From: Bacteroidales bacterium UBA3844
GTDB lineage: Bacteria > Bacteroidota > Bacteroidia > Bacteroidales > Paludibacteraceae
Direction of reading: 5' to 3'
Length of the DNA stretch: 64,000 bases
Assembly: GCA_002392915.1 (NCBI GenBank)
Contig: DGHQ01000010.1
Location: 1 to 64,000 of the forward strand
The notes below the pieces were generated by a model that was given only the letters and a program-made list of their open reading frames with translations, ran no database searches and was not told the origin of the DNA. Positions 44,260 through 53,219 of this stretch are shown here, piece by piece; position 1 is the first letter of the stretch; each line of letters opens with the position of its first letter. A program made the translations under genes and the position numbers.

Positions 44260-45372
44260 ATGGCGGCAAACAAAAGATTCATCATCAGTGGTGGAGGTAC
44301 GGGTGGTCACATATTCCCAGCTATTTCTATTGCTAATGCGTTAAAGAAACGTTTCCCAGACGGAGAGTTCCTTTTTGTGGGGGCAGAAGGTCGTATGGAG
44401 ATGGAACGTGTGCCTAAAGCAGGCTATAAGATTATTGGATTGCAGGTGAACGGATTGGTGAGAAGCATGTCACCGTCTGGAATCTTGAAAAATATTAAGG
44501 TCGTCTATCGTTTTGTGAAAAGCTATTTCAAGGCGAAATCAATTGTTAAGGAGTTCAAACCAGATGCTGTGGTCGGTGTGGGCGGTTATGCTAGTTGCCC
44601 GACACTATATGCCGCAAACAAACTCGGTGTCCCTACTTTCTTGCAGGAGCAGAATTCTTATGCTGGTGTGGCAAACAAATTCTTGTCGAAAGGTGTGAAG
44701 AAAATCTGCGTCGCATACGACGGAATGGAGAGATTCTTCCCTGCTGAAAAACTGGTGATGACTGGTAATCCTGTCCGCCAGGATTTCTTGAATGTGCAGA
44801 AGGGAGCTCAGGAGGCATATGATTTCTTCGGACTTGATTCATCAAAGAAAACAATTCTTGTGATTGGCGGTAGCCTTGGAGCCCGCACAGTCAACAATAG
44901 TATCATAGCTGGCCTTGACGCTATCAAACAGAGTGGTGTGCAGGTGATTTGGCAGACTGGTAAGTTCTACTTCGAAGATGCCAAGAAGAAGGCTGAGGAA
45001 AGCAATAATCCTAACTTGGTCTGCACAGACTTTGTGTCGCGTATGGATTATGCGTACGCTGTGGCTGACCTTGTGGTGTCGAGAGCAGGTGCAAGTTCAA
45101 TATCTGAGCTTTGTCTGTTGGGCAAACCATCAATATTGGTTCCTTCTCCAAATGTGGCGGAAGATCACCAGACTAAGAATGCGATGGCATTGTCTACAAA
45201 GAATGCCGCTGTGATGATAAAGGATGTTGAGGCTGTTGAAAAATTAGTGCCAGAGGCGTTGAGATTGGTGGAGGATGAAGCGTCGCTCGCTTCTATTTCA
45301 GAGCATGCCTTGGCTTTGGCTCAGAAGGATTCGGCAGACCGAATTGCAAGCGTGATTTTAGGTGAGATTTAA
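44260..45372 (+). CDS. murG: UDP-GlcNAc:lipid I N-acetylglucosaminyltransferase
   Basis: Converts lipid I to lipid II on the inner face of the membrane. Chosen start ATG 44260 gives a 370-residue protein beginning MAANKRFIISGGGTGGHIFPA, as expected for MurG with its GGGTGGH loop. An in-frame TTG at 44203 would add 19 polar residues with no family counterpart. Other signatures are VGVGGYASCP, FLQEQNSYAG, VIGGSLGARTVN and the GASSISELCLLGKPSILVP nucleotide-sugar site. Confidence 0.96.
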   Translation: MAANKRFIISGGGTGGHIFPAISIANALKKRFPDGEFLFVGAEGRMEMERVPKAGYKIIGLQVNGLVRSMSPSGILKNIKVVYRFVKSYFKAKSIVKEFKPDAVVGVGGYASCPTLYAANKLGVPTFLQEQNSYAGVANKFLSKGVKKICVAYDGMERFFPAEKLVMTGNPVRQDFLNVQKGAQEAYDFFGLDSSKKTILVIGGSLGARTVNNSIIAGLDAIKQSGVQVIWQTGKFYFEDAKKKAEESNNPNLVCTDFVSRMDYAYAVADLVVSRAGASSISELCLLGKPSILVPSPNVAEDHQTKNAMALSTKNAAVMIKDVEAVEKLVPEALRLVEDEASLASISEHALALAQKDSADRIASVILGEI

Positions 45373-45383
45373 ATTTTGGAAAA

Positions 45384-46757
45384 ATGCTGGATAAAATTAA
45401 AAATATCTACTTCTTAGGAATCGGTGGTATCGGAATGAGTGCCATTGCCCGTTATTTCAATGCAAAGGGATATTCTGTGGCTGGATACGACAAAACAGAG
45501 ACAGAACTTGCCGACAAACTTCGCAGCGAGGGCATACAGGTGCATTTTGAGGATAACACAGTGTTTATACCTGAGGATTTCAAGAATCCGAACTATACCT
45601 TGGTTGTGTATACTCCGGCAATTCCAGACGATCTTACTGAGTATCTGTTCTTCAAAAAGAACAATTTCACTATCATGAAACGTTCGCAGATACTTGGTGC
45701 GATAACAAAAAGCCAAGAGGCAATATGTATTGCTGGAACTCATGGCAAGACGACTACAACAACTATGATTGCCCATACTCTTCACAATTCATTCTTAGAC
45801 TGTAATGCGTTCTTGGGTGGATTATCGAAGAATTTTGAAAGCAATCTGCACCTTTCTAACAAGAGTAATTTAGTAGTCGTTGAGGCAGACGAGTTCGACC
45901 GCTCTTTCTTGACTCTTGCCCCACAAATTGCTGTGGTGACAGCTACTGATGCCGATCATCTTGACATCTATGGCACATACGAGGAGTATTTGAAGAGCTT
46001 TGAGCAGTTTGTGGCTCTTATCAAACCGGGTGGAGCATTGGTCATGAAATATGGACTTCCAATCAATCCGGATGTGCAGGAAGGTGTGAAAATCTACACT
46101 TATTCTGTGGATAAGGGTGATTTCCATGCTGAAAATATAAAGATAGAAAATGGAAAAATCACATTCGATGTGGTTTATCCGTTGGGCGTATTGAAGGGTG
46201 TCGACTTGGGTGTGCCAGTCTACATCAATATAGAGAATGCAATCGCTACATGTGCGGTGTCGTTGATGAAGGGACTGTCTCATGAAGAAATCAGAAAGGC
46301 GATAGCAAGTTTCCAGGGAGTGTCACGACGTTTTGATTTCCACATCAAGCAGGATAATCTGGTGTTGGTTGACGACTATGCACACCATCCAAATGAGGTG
46401 AAGGCAAGCATAGAGTCGCTACGTCGACTATATTCAGATAAGAAGTTGACGGGAGTGTTCCAGCCACATTTGTATACTCGTACACGTGATTTTGCGGATG
46501 AGTTTGCAGCAAGTTTGTCTCTTCTTGACGAGGTGTTGCTATTGGATATTTATCCGGCACGTGAAGAGCCAATTGAGGGTGTGACAAGTCAGATCATCTT
46601 GGATAAGGTGACGGCGAAAGAGAAACGTTTGGTCTCAAAGGATGAGCTGCTCGACTATGTCCGCACACATCCAATAGAGGTGTTGGCTACAATTGGCGCT
46701 GGTGATATAAATCTTATGCTACCGCAAATTAAGAATATTTTGTTGTCGAAGGTATGA
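45384..46757 (+). CDS. murC: UDP-MurNAc:L-alanine ligase
   Basis: The first Mur ligase, adding L-Ala to UDP-MurNAc. The 457-residue protein has FLGIGGIGMSAIARYF at the N-terminus, ATP loop IAGTHGKTTTTTM, and the family motifs VVEADEFDRSFL and LVDDYAHHPNEVKAS, with FQPHLYTRTRDF in the C-terminal domain. It overlaps ftsQ by 4 bases (ATGA). Confidence 0.97.
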   Translation: MLDKIKNIYFLGIGGIGMSAIARYFNAKGYSVAGYDKTETELADKLRSEGIQVHFEDNTVFIPEDFKNPNYTLVVYTPAIPDDLTEYLFFKKNNFTIMKRSQILGAITKSQEAICIAGTHGKTTTTTMIAHTLHNSFLDCNAFLGGLSKNFESNLHLSNKSNLVVVEADEFDRSFLTLAPQIAVVTATDADHLDIYGTYEEYLKSFEQFVALIKPGGALVMKYGLPINPDVQEGVKIYTYSVDKGDFHAENIKIENGKITFDVVYPLGVLKGVDLGVPVYINIENAIATCAVSLMKGLSHEEIRKAIASFQGVSRRFDFHIKQDNLVLVDDYAHHPNEVKASIESLRRLYSDKKLTGVFQPHLYTRTRDFADEFAASLSLLDEVLLLDIYPAREEPIEGVTSQIILDKVTAKEKRLVSKDELLDYVRTHPIEVLATIGAGDINLMLPQIKNILLSKV

Positions 46758-47488
46758 GAAAAAAGTTGCAAATAGCAGGCTTTTGCATATTGAGTATATA
46801 TGCTATTGTGATGGTGTTTGTTATGCCGTCAACAGCGGGAAGTGTGTGTTGCACTGGTACCACGGTGATTATTGATGACAGCACAGACTATAGGTTTGTG
46901 AACAAAATGGATATTCTCAAATATATGAATTCGGCAAACATTAATCCAAACGGGTTGAGCTATAAGAATATCAACCTCCATGAGATGGAAAAGAAGATTG
47001 CTGAAATACCATTTGTCAATGGGGCACAATGTTATAAAAGCCCAGGCGGTTTATTATGTGTGGATATCAACCAGCGTAAACCAATATTGAGGATTAAGAC
47101 GCCGACACAGGATTTGTATTTGGATTCAGAAGGTGGGCTGATGAATATTTCCACTGCATTCTCGGCTTATGTGCCTGTGTTGCTGAGCGAGAAGACACTG
47201 AGCAAGAAATATCTGAAGACAGACATCTATGAGTTTGCCAACTATGTCTACAACGACAAATTCTTGAATCCATTGGTGGAGCAGATATATATAGACATCA
47301 ACGGCAAAGTGGAGATGGTGCCACGTATCGGGTCGCAAATAATTGTGCTTGGCTCTACGGATGGTTACCAAAAAAAGATGGCTCGACTGAAGAAACTTTA
47401 CGAAAGCGGATTCTCGAAAGTCGGGTGGAACAAGTATAAGAAGATAGATCTCACATACGACAACCAAGCTGTGTGTACGAGAAATTAA
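46754..47488 (+). CDS. ftsQ: FtsQ/DivIB cell-division protein
   Basis: A 244-residue bitopic membrane protein. One N-terminal helix (about 7-25), then a periplasmic POTRA-like region (about 40-110; YKNINLHEMEKKIAEIPFVNGAQCYKSPGG) and the beta domain. FtsQ links FtsL/FtsB-type proteins with the rest of the divisome. Identification rests on topology and on its place between murC and ftsA. The start is inside the end of murC. Confidence 0.88.
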   Translation: MRKKLQIAGFCILSIYAIVMVFVMPSTAGSVCCTGTTVIIDDSTDYRFVNKMDILKYMNSANINPNGLSYKNINLHEMEKKIAEIPFVNGAQCYKSPGGLLCVDINQRKPILRIKTPTQDLYLDSEGGLMNISTAFSAYVPVLLSEKTLSKKYLKTDIYEFANYVYNDKFLNPLVEQIYIDINGKVEMVPRIGSQIIVLGSTDGYQKKMARLKKLYESGFSKVGWNKYKKIDLTYDNQAVCTRN

Positions 47489-47547
47489 GAAAGAACAAAG
47501 ACGACAAAGAACAAAGAACGAGTAAATACTATCAAAATTTAGTGAAA

Positions 47548-48936
47548 ATGGCGAATACACTACAATTGACGGACAAAATAGCGGTGGTGCTAGACCTGGG
47601 CACCACGAAAATAAGATCTGTGGCCGCTGTCATAGACGACAATCATAAAGTGACGCAGATTATTGCCACTGAAGAGACTGATTCTAAAGGAATAAGACAT
47701 GGTAGAGTAGACAACTATCTCGTGTTGGATGGTGTGCTTAAACCTATGTTCAATAAACTTTCCAACCGAATATACAATAAATTCAAATCATCTATAGGCG
47801 ACAGTTTCATCGGAAACACCGTTGAAATCAAAAGCGTCTACCTGGCTCTTGGAGGAAAGGGTATTTTAGGAAAAGAGCAAAAAGAGGCCTACCGTCTAAA
47901 TAATCAGTTTGTTGATGTCCCTGTTGTCCAGAAGATTGAGGAAGATATAAGAAAACGCGTCGAAAACGACAAGGAGATTATCTTGGATATGATCAACCAA
48001 GGTTATAATGTCGACGACGATATAAAGATGGAGGCTGTAGGTTGCAGAGCTTCCAATGTGGAGGGACGCTTTTGTGTCGTCACAGCAGAAAAAGAGGTAA
48101 AGGAGAATGTCGAACAGGCTTTATCTCAGATCAATATCCAATTGGCAGGTTATTCTCTTTTGCCATTCGCCTTGGCAGATGTTATGCTTTCTGATGCAGA
48201 CAAAGAGGTAGGTGCCACATTGATCGACTTAGGCGCCTCGTCAACATCAATCGCCATTTATCGTGACAATGTTCGCCGTCATATCAGAGTGCTGCCATTT
48301 GGAAGCAAGATGATCACTAAAGATATCAAGAATGTCTGCGGATTGACTGCGGAAAATGCAGAGAAAATAAAGAAAAGTTTGGGTTACGCTTACCCAGGCG
48401 GTTTGTCAGAAAACGTTATCGTAAGTGTGGCTGGAACAGATGTGAAGATTCAGCAGGTCGAATTGGCTTCTATCATTGAGGCTCGTCTGGAAGAACTTAT
48501 GTCTTACATCCTTGGTGAAATGAACAAAGTGAATGCTTTGACATCATCAAAGAAAATTGTTCTTACGGGAAGGGGTGCTCGCCTTAAAAAAGTTTGTGAC
48601 AAATTCACAAATGAGTTTGGCCTGGATACTGAAATCGGTAAAATCAAAGATGTATGTTATGAAAAATACAGCCCGTATTTCTCAGGCTTGGACACTGTGA
48701 ATGGAAATCCCGACAAAACAGCTCGTAAGATGAATGAGTTTGCGGCTTGTCTGGGTGTTCTTGAGTCTTGTGCACTTGAGTCATGCGTATATGTAGGCAG
48801 GAAGGAGTCTGCCGCTAAAACTGTCAAGAAGACAGAATCAGCGGAGAAAAAAGGATTCACTCGTTGGGTGTCTGGACTTTTTGAAAATATGGCTGAAAGG
48901 ACTGGAACTATAATTAACGGAACTGAAATCAAATAA
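47548..48936 (+). CDS. ftsA: Divisome actin homologue FtsA
   Basis: A 462-residue actin-fold protein that ties FtsZ filaments to the membrane. Chosen start ATG 47548 (MANTLQLTDKIAVVLDLGTTKIRSVAA); an upstream in-frame ATG at 47473 would overlap the end of ftsQ and add 25 charged residues. Phosphate loops are LDLGTTKI and LIDLGASSTSIAIY; IVLTGRGARLKKV is the adenosine motif. The C-terminal GFTRWVSGLFENMAE segment is a likely amphipathic membrane helix. Its stop TAA provides the A of the first ftsZ start, and it may have to serve two different FtsZ partners here. Confidence 0.95.
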   Translation: MANTLQLTDKIAVVLDLGTTKIRSVAAVIDDNHKVTQIIATEETDSKGIRHGRVDNYLVLDGVLKPMFNKLSNRIYNKFKSSIGDSFIGNTVEIKSVYLALGGKGILGKEQKEAYRLNNQFVDVPVVQKIEEDIRKRVENDKEIILDMINQGYNVDDDIKMEAVGCRASNVEGRFCVVTAEKEVKENVEQALSQINIQLAGYSLLPFALADVMLSDADKEVGATLIDLGASSTSIAIYRDNVRRHIRVLPFGSKMITKDIKNVCGLTAENAEKIKKSLGYAYPGGLSENVIVSVAGTDVKIQQVELASIIEARLEELMSYILGEMNKVNALTSSKKIVLTGRGARLKKVCDKFTNEFGLDTEIGKIKDVCYEKYSPYFSGLDTVNGNPDKTARKMNEFAACLGVLESCALESCVYVGRKESAAKTVKKTESAEKKGFTRWVSGLFENMAERTGTIINGTEIK

Positions 48937-50279
48937 TGATTGATATGGAGGAAAATTTCACATTTGTAGACGACTTTGAAGAAAAAAATATAATCAAAGT
49001 AATAGGTGTCGGCGGTGGTGGCGGAAATGCTACCAACTACATGTATGAAAACCATATTGAAGGTGTAGATTTCGTTATTTGTAACACAGACCGTCAGGCT
49101 CTGCGTCGTAGTCCTATTCCGCCTGAGTTCCATATCCAGTTGGGAGAAAAAGGTCTTGGCGCTGGAAACGACCCAAATATGGGTCGTCAGGCCGCTGAAG
49201 ACTCTATTGATAAGATCAAAGCTATGCTTGAGGATACCGAGATGGTGTTTGTCACTGCGGCTATGGGCGGTGGTACAGGTACTGGTGCCGCTCCGGTAAT
49301 CGCGCGTACAGCCAAGGAGATGGGGATCCTTACAGTCGGAATCATCACAATACCATTCAAATTTGAAGGACGTCGTCGTCTCCTCAACGCATTGGAGGGA
49401 ATGCAGAGAATGAGAGAGTCTGTCGACGCGATTGTTGTCATCTCAACAGACAGATTCCGTGAACTTTATGGCGACCTTGGCTTGAAAGCCGGTTTCTCTA
49501 AAGGTGATGAGATTTTAGCTATGGCGGCTAAGGGTATCGCAGAGATCATTACCGGTGATGGCTACGTCAATGTGGATATGAATGATGTCCGCACCGTCAT
49601 GACTGATTCCGGTGACGCTTTGATGGGCTTGGCTATGGCTTCCGGAGAAGATCGTGCTGAGAAGGCAATTAAGGAGGCTTTGAATTCACCTTTGCTTATC
49701 AACAACAGCATTGAAAAAGCTAGAAATGTATTGTTGAATATCTCTTATTCGTCTGAACATGAAGTGACAATCGACGAGACTACATATATTTGTAATTATG
49801 TACAGGATCAGATCGAGGGCCACGGTGCAAACTTGATTTGGGGCGCAACCATCAATGAAAGTCTTGGCGATAACCTTAATGTCACTGTAGTGGTTACGGG
49901 TATGAACGTCGAGGATTCTGATTTGACGGGAGACGTGCAGATGAATCCAACATCTAACTATGGCATGTCTATGACAGCCGCAAGAGTTCAGACAGACGAG
50001 CGTGCCAACCGTTATTTGGGAGGCAATCACGTCGCTCCACAAAATAATAATTCTGGTTTTAACATGACTAACGCTGAAATAGATAAGTTCTACGAAGGTC
50101 ATTCTGCAAAACCAGCTCCAGCTCCAATTCCAGAGCCGGAGCCAGAACCAGAACCAGAGCCAATTCCGGAGCCGGAACCCGAACCAATTCCGGAGCCAGA
50201 ACCAGCTCCAGTGGAGACTGGTCCGAGAATACCATCGAGAGAGATAGATTTAAATTCAATAGACGAAGACGATGATTGA
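48936..50279 (+). CDS. ftsZ: FtsZ, first of two tandem copies (FtsZ-A)
   Basis: A 447-residue tubulin-fold GTPase. The globular core is complete: GVGGGGGNATNYM, tubulin signature GGGTGTG (residues 111-117), and T7 loop NVDMNDVR (212-219) with catalytic Asp. GEDRA is retained. Departures from usual FtsZ include STDRF where most have PNDKL. The C-terminal linker is a Pro-Glu/Pro-Ala repeat (about 390-430), and the protein ends in an acidic tail (PSREIDLNSIDEDDD) instead of a recognisable C-terminal FtsA-binding peptide. It starts in the ftsA stop codon and overlaps the second ftsZ by 8 bases. Confidence 0.95.
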   Translation: MIDMEENFTFVDDFEEKNIIKVIGVGGGGGNATNYMYENHIEGVDFVICNTDRQALRRSPIPPEFHIQLGEKGLGAGNDPNMGRQAAEDSIDKIKAMLEDTEMVFVTAAMGGGTGTGAAPVIARTAKEMGILTVGIITIPFKFEGRRRLLNALEGMQRMRESVDAIVVISTDRFRELYGDLGLKAGFSKGDEILAMAAKGIAEIITGDGYVNVDMNDVRTVMTDSGDALMGLAMASGEDRAEKAIKEALNSPLLINNSIEKARNVLLNISYSSEHEVTIDETTYICNYVQDQIEGHGANLIWGATINESLGDNLNVTVVVTGMNVEDSDLTGDVQMNPTSNYGMSMTAARVQTDERANRYLGGNHVAPQNNNSGFNMTNAEIDKFYEGHSAKPAPAPIPEPEPEPEPEPIPEPEPEPIPEPEPAPVETGPRIPSREIDLNSIDEDDD

Positions 50280-51639
50280 AACTCTTGAAATAGCTAATCC
50301 TGACAAAGCGTTTATCAAAGTGATAGGCGTTGGTGGCGGAGGAGGCAACGCGGTGTCTTACATGTATAAAGCGGGAGTCGAAGGAGTCGACTTTATCCTG
50401 ATGAATACAGATAAGGCTGCGTTGAAACGTTCTGCTGTCCCTAAACGAATCCTGCTTGGCAAGAAAGGCCTGGGAGCAGGATCGGATCCTCGTATCGGTA
50501 GGGCAGCAATGCTCAATGTTGAAGAAAATGTCAGACAATTGCTATCAGAAGATACGGAAATGGTATTTGTAACTGCTACTTTGGGTGGCGGTACGGGTAC
50601 GGGTGGTGCACCTGTAGTGGCACGTGTGGCAAAGGAACTGGGAATCCTTACCATTGGTGTCGTTACAACTCCGTTCTCTTATGAGGGACCAATCAGAAAG
50701 GCTATCGCTGAAGAGGGTGTGAGAGAAATGAGAAAATATGTCGATTCTCTTGTCATTATCTCCAACGACAGACTCTCATCCAAAGATAGAAATCCGTTGG
50801 CTGGACCAATGAAATTATCTTCAAGTTTTGCAGCGTCTGATTCTATTCTTGCTACTGCCGCGCAATGTATCTCGGATATGGTGACGCAGTCGGGCTACGT
50901 CAATGTGGATATGAACGATGTCCGCACCGTCATGACCAATTCTGGCGATGCGGTGATCGGTTCGTCTGAGGCTTCAGGAGAATATCGCGCTATGCAGGCT
51001 ATGCGTGAGGCTTTGACGTCGCCATTGCTTGTCAATAACGATATACGTAATGCAAAGAGCATTTTGGTGAACTATCTATACTCTGATAAGGAGGTCACAA
51101 TCGACGAACTGTCTGAAACAATGGAAATGGTTCAGATGAAGGTCGACGATGATGTCACTATCATTTGGGGAGCCAGTCAGGTGGAAGGTATGGGTGATAA
51201 ACTGAAGATCTCAGTTGTCGTCACAGGACAGTTGTTGGCAGAGGATAAACTTGTAGGTGCAGTGCCAGATGTTTCTGTGCAGCAGAGAAATATCCCTGTG
51301 CAGATGGCAAAACCACAGATAAAGGAAGAGTCAAAGCCACAGCCTGTTGTCGTTGCAATGAGTGACGACGGTGCTCTTGAACAGCAGGTGGAGATGCCGC
51401 AAGTGGAGGAAAAGCCTAAATTCACCCCTACTGAGACGCATGATACCACAGTGACAAAGAAAAAACTTGTCGCAGCTGTGTTTGGAGAGGAACAGATCGA
51501 TGAAACCCCTGCGTTTAACCGTACACGGACAGTCGTTGCGGAACGTAAACCAGAACCTACGTCGACATTCACTGTCAAACTGGACGGTGAGGAGATAAAG
51601 ATGGGAGATAACAGTTATCTCTCAAACAGACCAGATTAA
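50272..51639 (+). CDS. ftsZ: FtsZ, second of two tandem copies (FtsZ-B)
   Basis: A 455-residue FtsZ distinct from the first. Core motifs: GVGGGGGNAVSYM, GGGTGTG (105-111), SNDRL in place of PNDKL, T7 loop NVDMNDVR (211-218). The usually conserved GEDRA reads GEYRA. The linker (about 325-430) is Gln/Lys/Glu-rich, without the Pro-Glu repeat of FtsZ-A, and the tail is DGEEIKMGDNSYLSNRPD, which looks more like a real C-terminal docking peptide. It starts 8 bases before the end of the first ftsZ, so the two should be made together. Which copy is the main ring former cannot be told from sequence. Confidence 0.95.
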   Translation: MIETLEIANPDKAFIKVIGVGGGGGNAVSYMYKAGVEGVDFILMNTDKAALKRSAVPKRILLGKKGLGAGSDPRIGRAAMLNVEENVRQLLSEDTEMVFVTATLGGGTGTGGAPVVARVAKELGILTIGVVTTPFSYEGPIRKAIAEEGVREMRKYVDSLVIISNDRLSSKDRNPLAGPMKLSSSFAASDSILATAAQCISDMVTQSGYVNVDMNDVRTVMTNSGDAVIGSSEASGEYRAMQAMREALTSPLLVNNDIRNAKSILVNYLYSDKEVTIDELSETMEMVQMKVDDDVTIIWGASQVEGMGDKLKISVVVTGQLLAEDKLVGAVPDVSVQQRNIPVQMAKPQIKEESKPQPVVVAMSDDGALEQQVEMPQVEEKPKFTPTETHDTTVTKKKLVAAVFGEEQIDETPAFNRTRTVVAERKPEPTSTFTVKLDGEEIKMGDNSYLSNRPD

Positions 51640-51663
51640 TTTATAATTTTAAATATATTGACT

Positions 51664-52113
51664 ATGGCATTGTTTGATGTTATTAGCGAGGATATAAAGA
51701 AGGCGATGATTGCCAAAGACAAGGTGGCTTTGGAGGCATTGCGTGGTGTGAAAAAAGAGTTTCTTGAGGCAAAGACAGCCAAGGGAGCAAGTGGAGAACT
51801 TGCAGACGACGCTGCACTAAAGATACTTCAGAAGATGGTGAAACAGCGTAAGGAGTCGGCTCAGATCTTCACAGAGCAGAACCGTCCAGAGTTGGCACAG
51901 AATGAGTTGGCTGAGGCAGCTGTGATCGAGAAGTATTTGCCAGCAAAGTTGTCTGACGCTGAACTTGAGGCTGAGATCAAGGCAATCATTGCTGAGGTTG
52001 GTGCAAAAACAGCCCAGGAGATGGGTAAGGTGATGGGAGTCGCAACAAAGAAACTTGCTGGTAAGGCAGACGGAAAGGAAATTTCAGCAAAGGTGAAGGC
52101 ACTTCTTAGCTAA
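51664..52113 (+). CDS. GatB/YqeY-domain protein
   Basis: A 149-residue protein of the YqeY family (SEDIKKAMIAKDKVALEALRGVKKEF at the start, AVIEKYLPAKLSDAELEAEI and AQEMGKVMGVATKKLAGKADG in the second half), related to the tail domain of GatB amidotransferase. Its function is uncertain; tRNA-related roles are suspected in the family. Chosen start ATG 51664; a TTG at 51658 is possible. It follows ftsZ closely, as commonly seen in Bacteroidota dcw clusters, and is ended by a hairpin repeat at 52168-52190. Confidence 0.92.
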   Translation: MALFDVISEDIKKAMIAKDKVALEALRGVKKEFLEAKTAKGASGELADDAALKILQKMVKQRKESAQIFTEQNRPELAQNELAEAAVIEKYLPAKLSDAELEAEIKAIIAEVGAKTAQEMGKVMGVATKKLAGKADGKEISAKVKALLS

Positions 52114-52167
52114 AATTAAGAGTTGGAATACCAACATTGTTACGATATTAGTAATAATTAAGAATTT

Positions 52168-52190
52168 GAGACGTGGCATTGTCGCGTCTC
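52168..52190 (+). terminator. GAGACG hairpin repeat / terminator after yqeY
   Basis: A 23-base hairpin GAGACGTGGCATTGTCGCGT-like (52168-52187, then CTC) with GAGACG/CGTCTC arms followed by TTTGTTTTTA. A copy differing at two bases lies at 53182-53204 after dinD, so this is both a repeat and a likely terminator. Confidence 0.75.
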
Positions 52191-52318
52191 TTTGTTTTTA
52201 TTATTTTTGTGAAAGAAAAAAGACAATGCGTCTAAGCGATGAATGTTGGAATCCGATATTTTAGTTTGACGAGATTGTAGTAACAGATTGTTTAACAATT
52301 AACAGTAATAGTATTTTT

Positions 52319-53149
52319 ATGAAAACAGAAGAGATTAAAGACCTGTTTCAAAAATTCGAATCAATCGCATGTGATTACGAAGGTGTTGAATGTTGGAGTG
52401 CCCGCGAAGAACTATGTGGGTTGCTTGGGTATGCCAAGTGGGAACGTTTCGAGGGGGTGATTGCCAAAGCGAAAGAGGCATGTTTGAATGCTGGAGAAAG
52501 AATTGAGGACCATTTTCCCGGCGCCGGGAAAATGGTCGGTCTAGGAAGAGGCTCTGTTAGAGAGGTTGACGACTACATGCTCACACGTTATGCGTGTTAT
52601 CTTGTGGCTCAGAATGGAGATCCAAGAAAGCCTGAGATCGCTTTTGCTCAGAACTATTTTGCTGTACAGACACGTGTGGCGGAAATGGTAGAGAAAAGAC
52701 TCCTTGAGTTTGAGAGAGTGCAGGCTCGGCAAAAATTGGCAGAAACAGAGAAACGTCTGTCTGGAGCGCTTTTTGAACGAGGTGTTGATAGCAAAGGTTT
52801 TGCTATGATACGTTCCAATGGCGACAAGGCATTGTTTAATCTTGACACAGCAATGTTGAAACGGAAAATAGGCGCTCCTTCAAATCGTCCCGTCGCAGAT
52901 TTCTTATCAACGATCAACATAAAAGCAAAGGATTTTGCCGCAGAGATGACCTCTGTAAATGTCCAACAAAAAGACTTGTTCGGAGTGACTCAGATAGACA
53001 ACGAGCATGTGGAAAATAATCTTGCCGTCAGAAATATGATGCTCGACAGAGGCATTGTCCCAGAGAATCAACCAGCTGGTGAGGATGTGAAGAAAGTGGA
53101 ACGTCGATTGACATCGGAAGAGAAAAAAGTTTTGCCGAAAATAGTTTGA
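52319..53149 (+). CDS. dinD: DinD-like DNA-damage-inducible protein
   Basis: A 276-residue protein matching DinD in its conserved blocks: CWSAREELCGLLGYAKWERF, AKEACLNAGERIEDHF, GKMVGLGRGSVREVDDYML, TRYACYLVAQNGDPRKPEIA and FAQNYFAVQTR. In E. coli, DinD is SOS-induced and inhibits RecA activity; the role here is inferred. The region around GERIEDHFPGAGKMVG contains a perfect 30-base DNA palindrome (52508-52537). A truncated duplicate of residues about 48-108 lies 71 bases downstream. No LexA box was identified. Confidence 0.93.
   Translation: MKTEEIKDLFQKFESIACDYEGVECWSAREELCGLLGYAKWERFEGVIAKAKEACLNAGERIEDHFPGAGKMVGLGRGSVREVDDYMLTRYACYLVAQNGDPRKPEIAFAQNYFAVQTRVAEMVEKRLLEFERVQARQKLAETEKRLSGALFERGVDSKGFAMIRSNGDKALFNLDTAMLKRKIGAPSNRPVADFLSTINIKAKDFAAEMTSVNVQQKDLFGVTQIDNEHVENNLAVRNMMLDRGIVPENQPAGEDVKKVERRLTSEEKKVLPKIV
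52508..52537. repeat. Perfect 30-base palindrome inside dinD
   Basis: Half-site GACCATTTTCCCGGC is followed directly by its exact complement GCCGGGAAAATGGTC, with no loop. It encodes the DHFPGAGKMV part of DinD. The downstream partial copy at 53268-53297 keeps 14 of 15 base pairs with a compensatory change. Confidence 0.95.
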
Positions 53150-53181
53150 TGTGACTACAGATTGTATTGGCATTATTTGTG

Positions 53182-53204
53182 GAGACGTGGCATTGCTGCG
53201 TCTC
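53182..53204 (+). terminator. GAGACG hairpin repeat / terminator after dinD
   Basis: GAGACGTGGCATTGCTGCGT then CTC, followed by TCTTTTTATG. It differs from the repeat at 52168-52190 at two positions. Confidence 0.7.
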
Positions 53205-53219
53205 TCTTTTTATGTTTGA

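Noticed and set aside
48936..51639. Assembly duplication as explanation of the two ftsZ genes
   Set aside because: The two proteins differ throughout, have different linkers and tails, and are joined by a specific 8-base overlap, so this is a true divergent pair.
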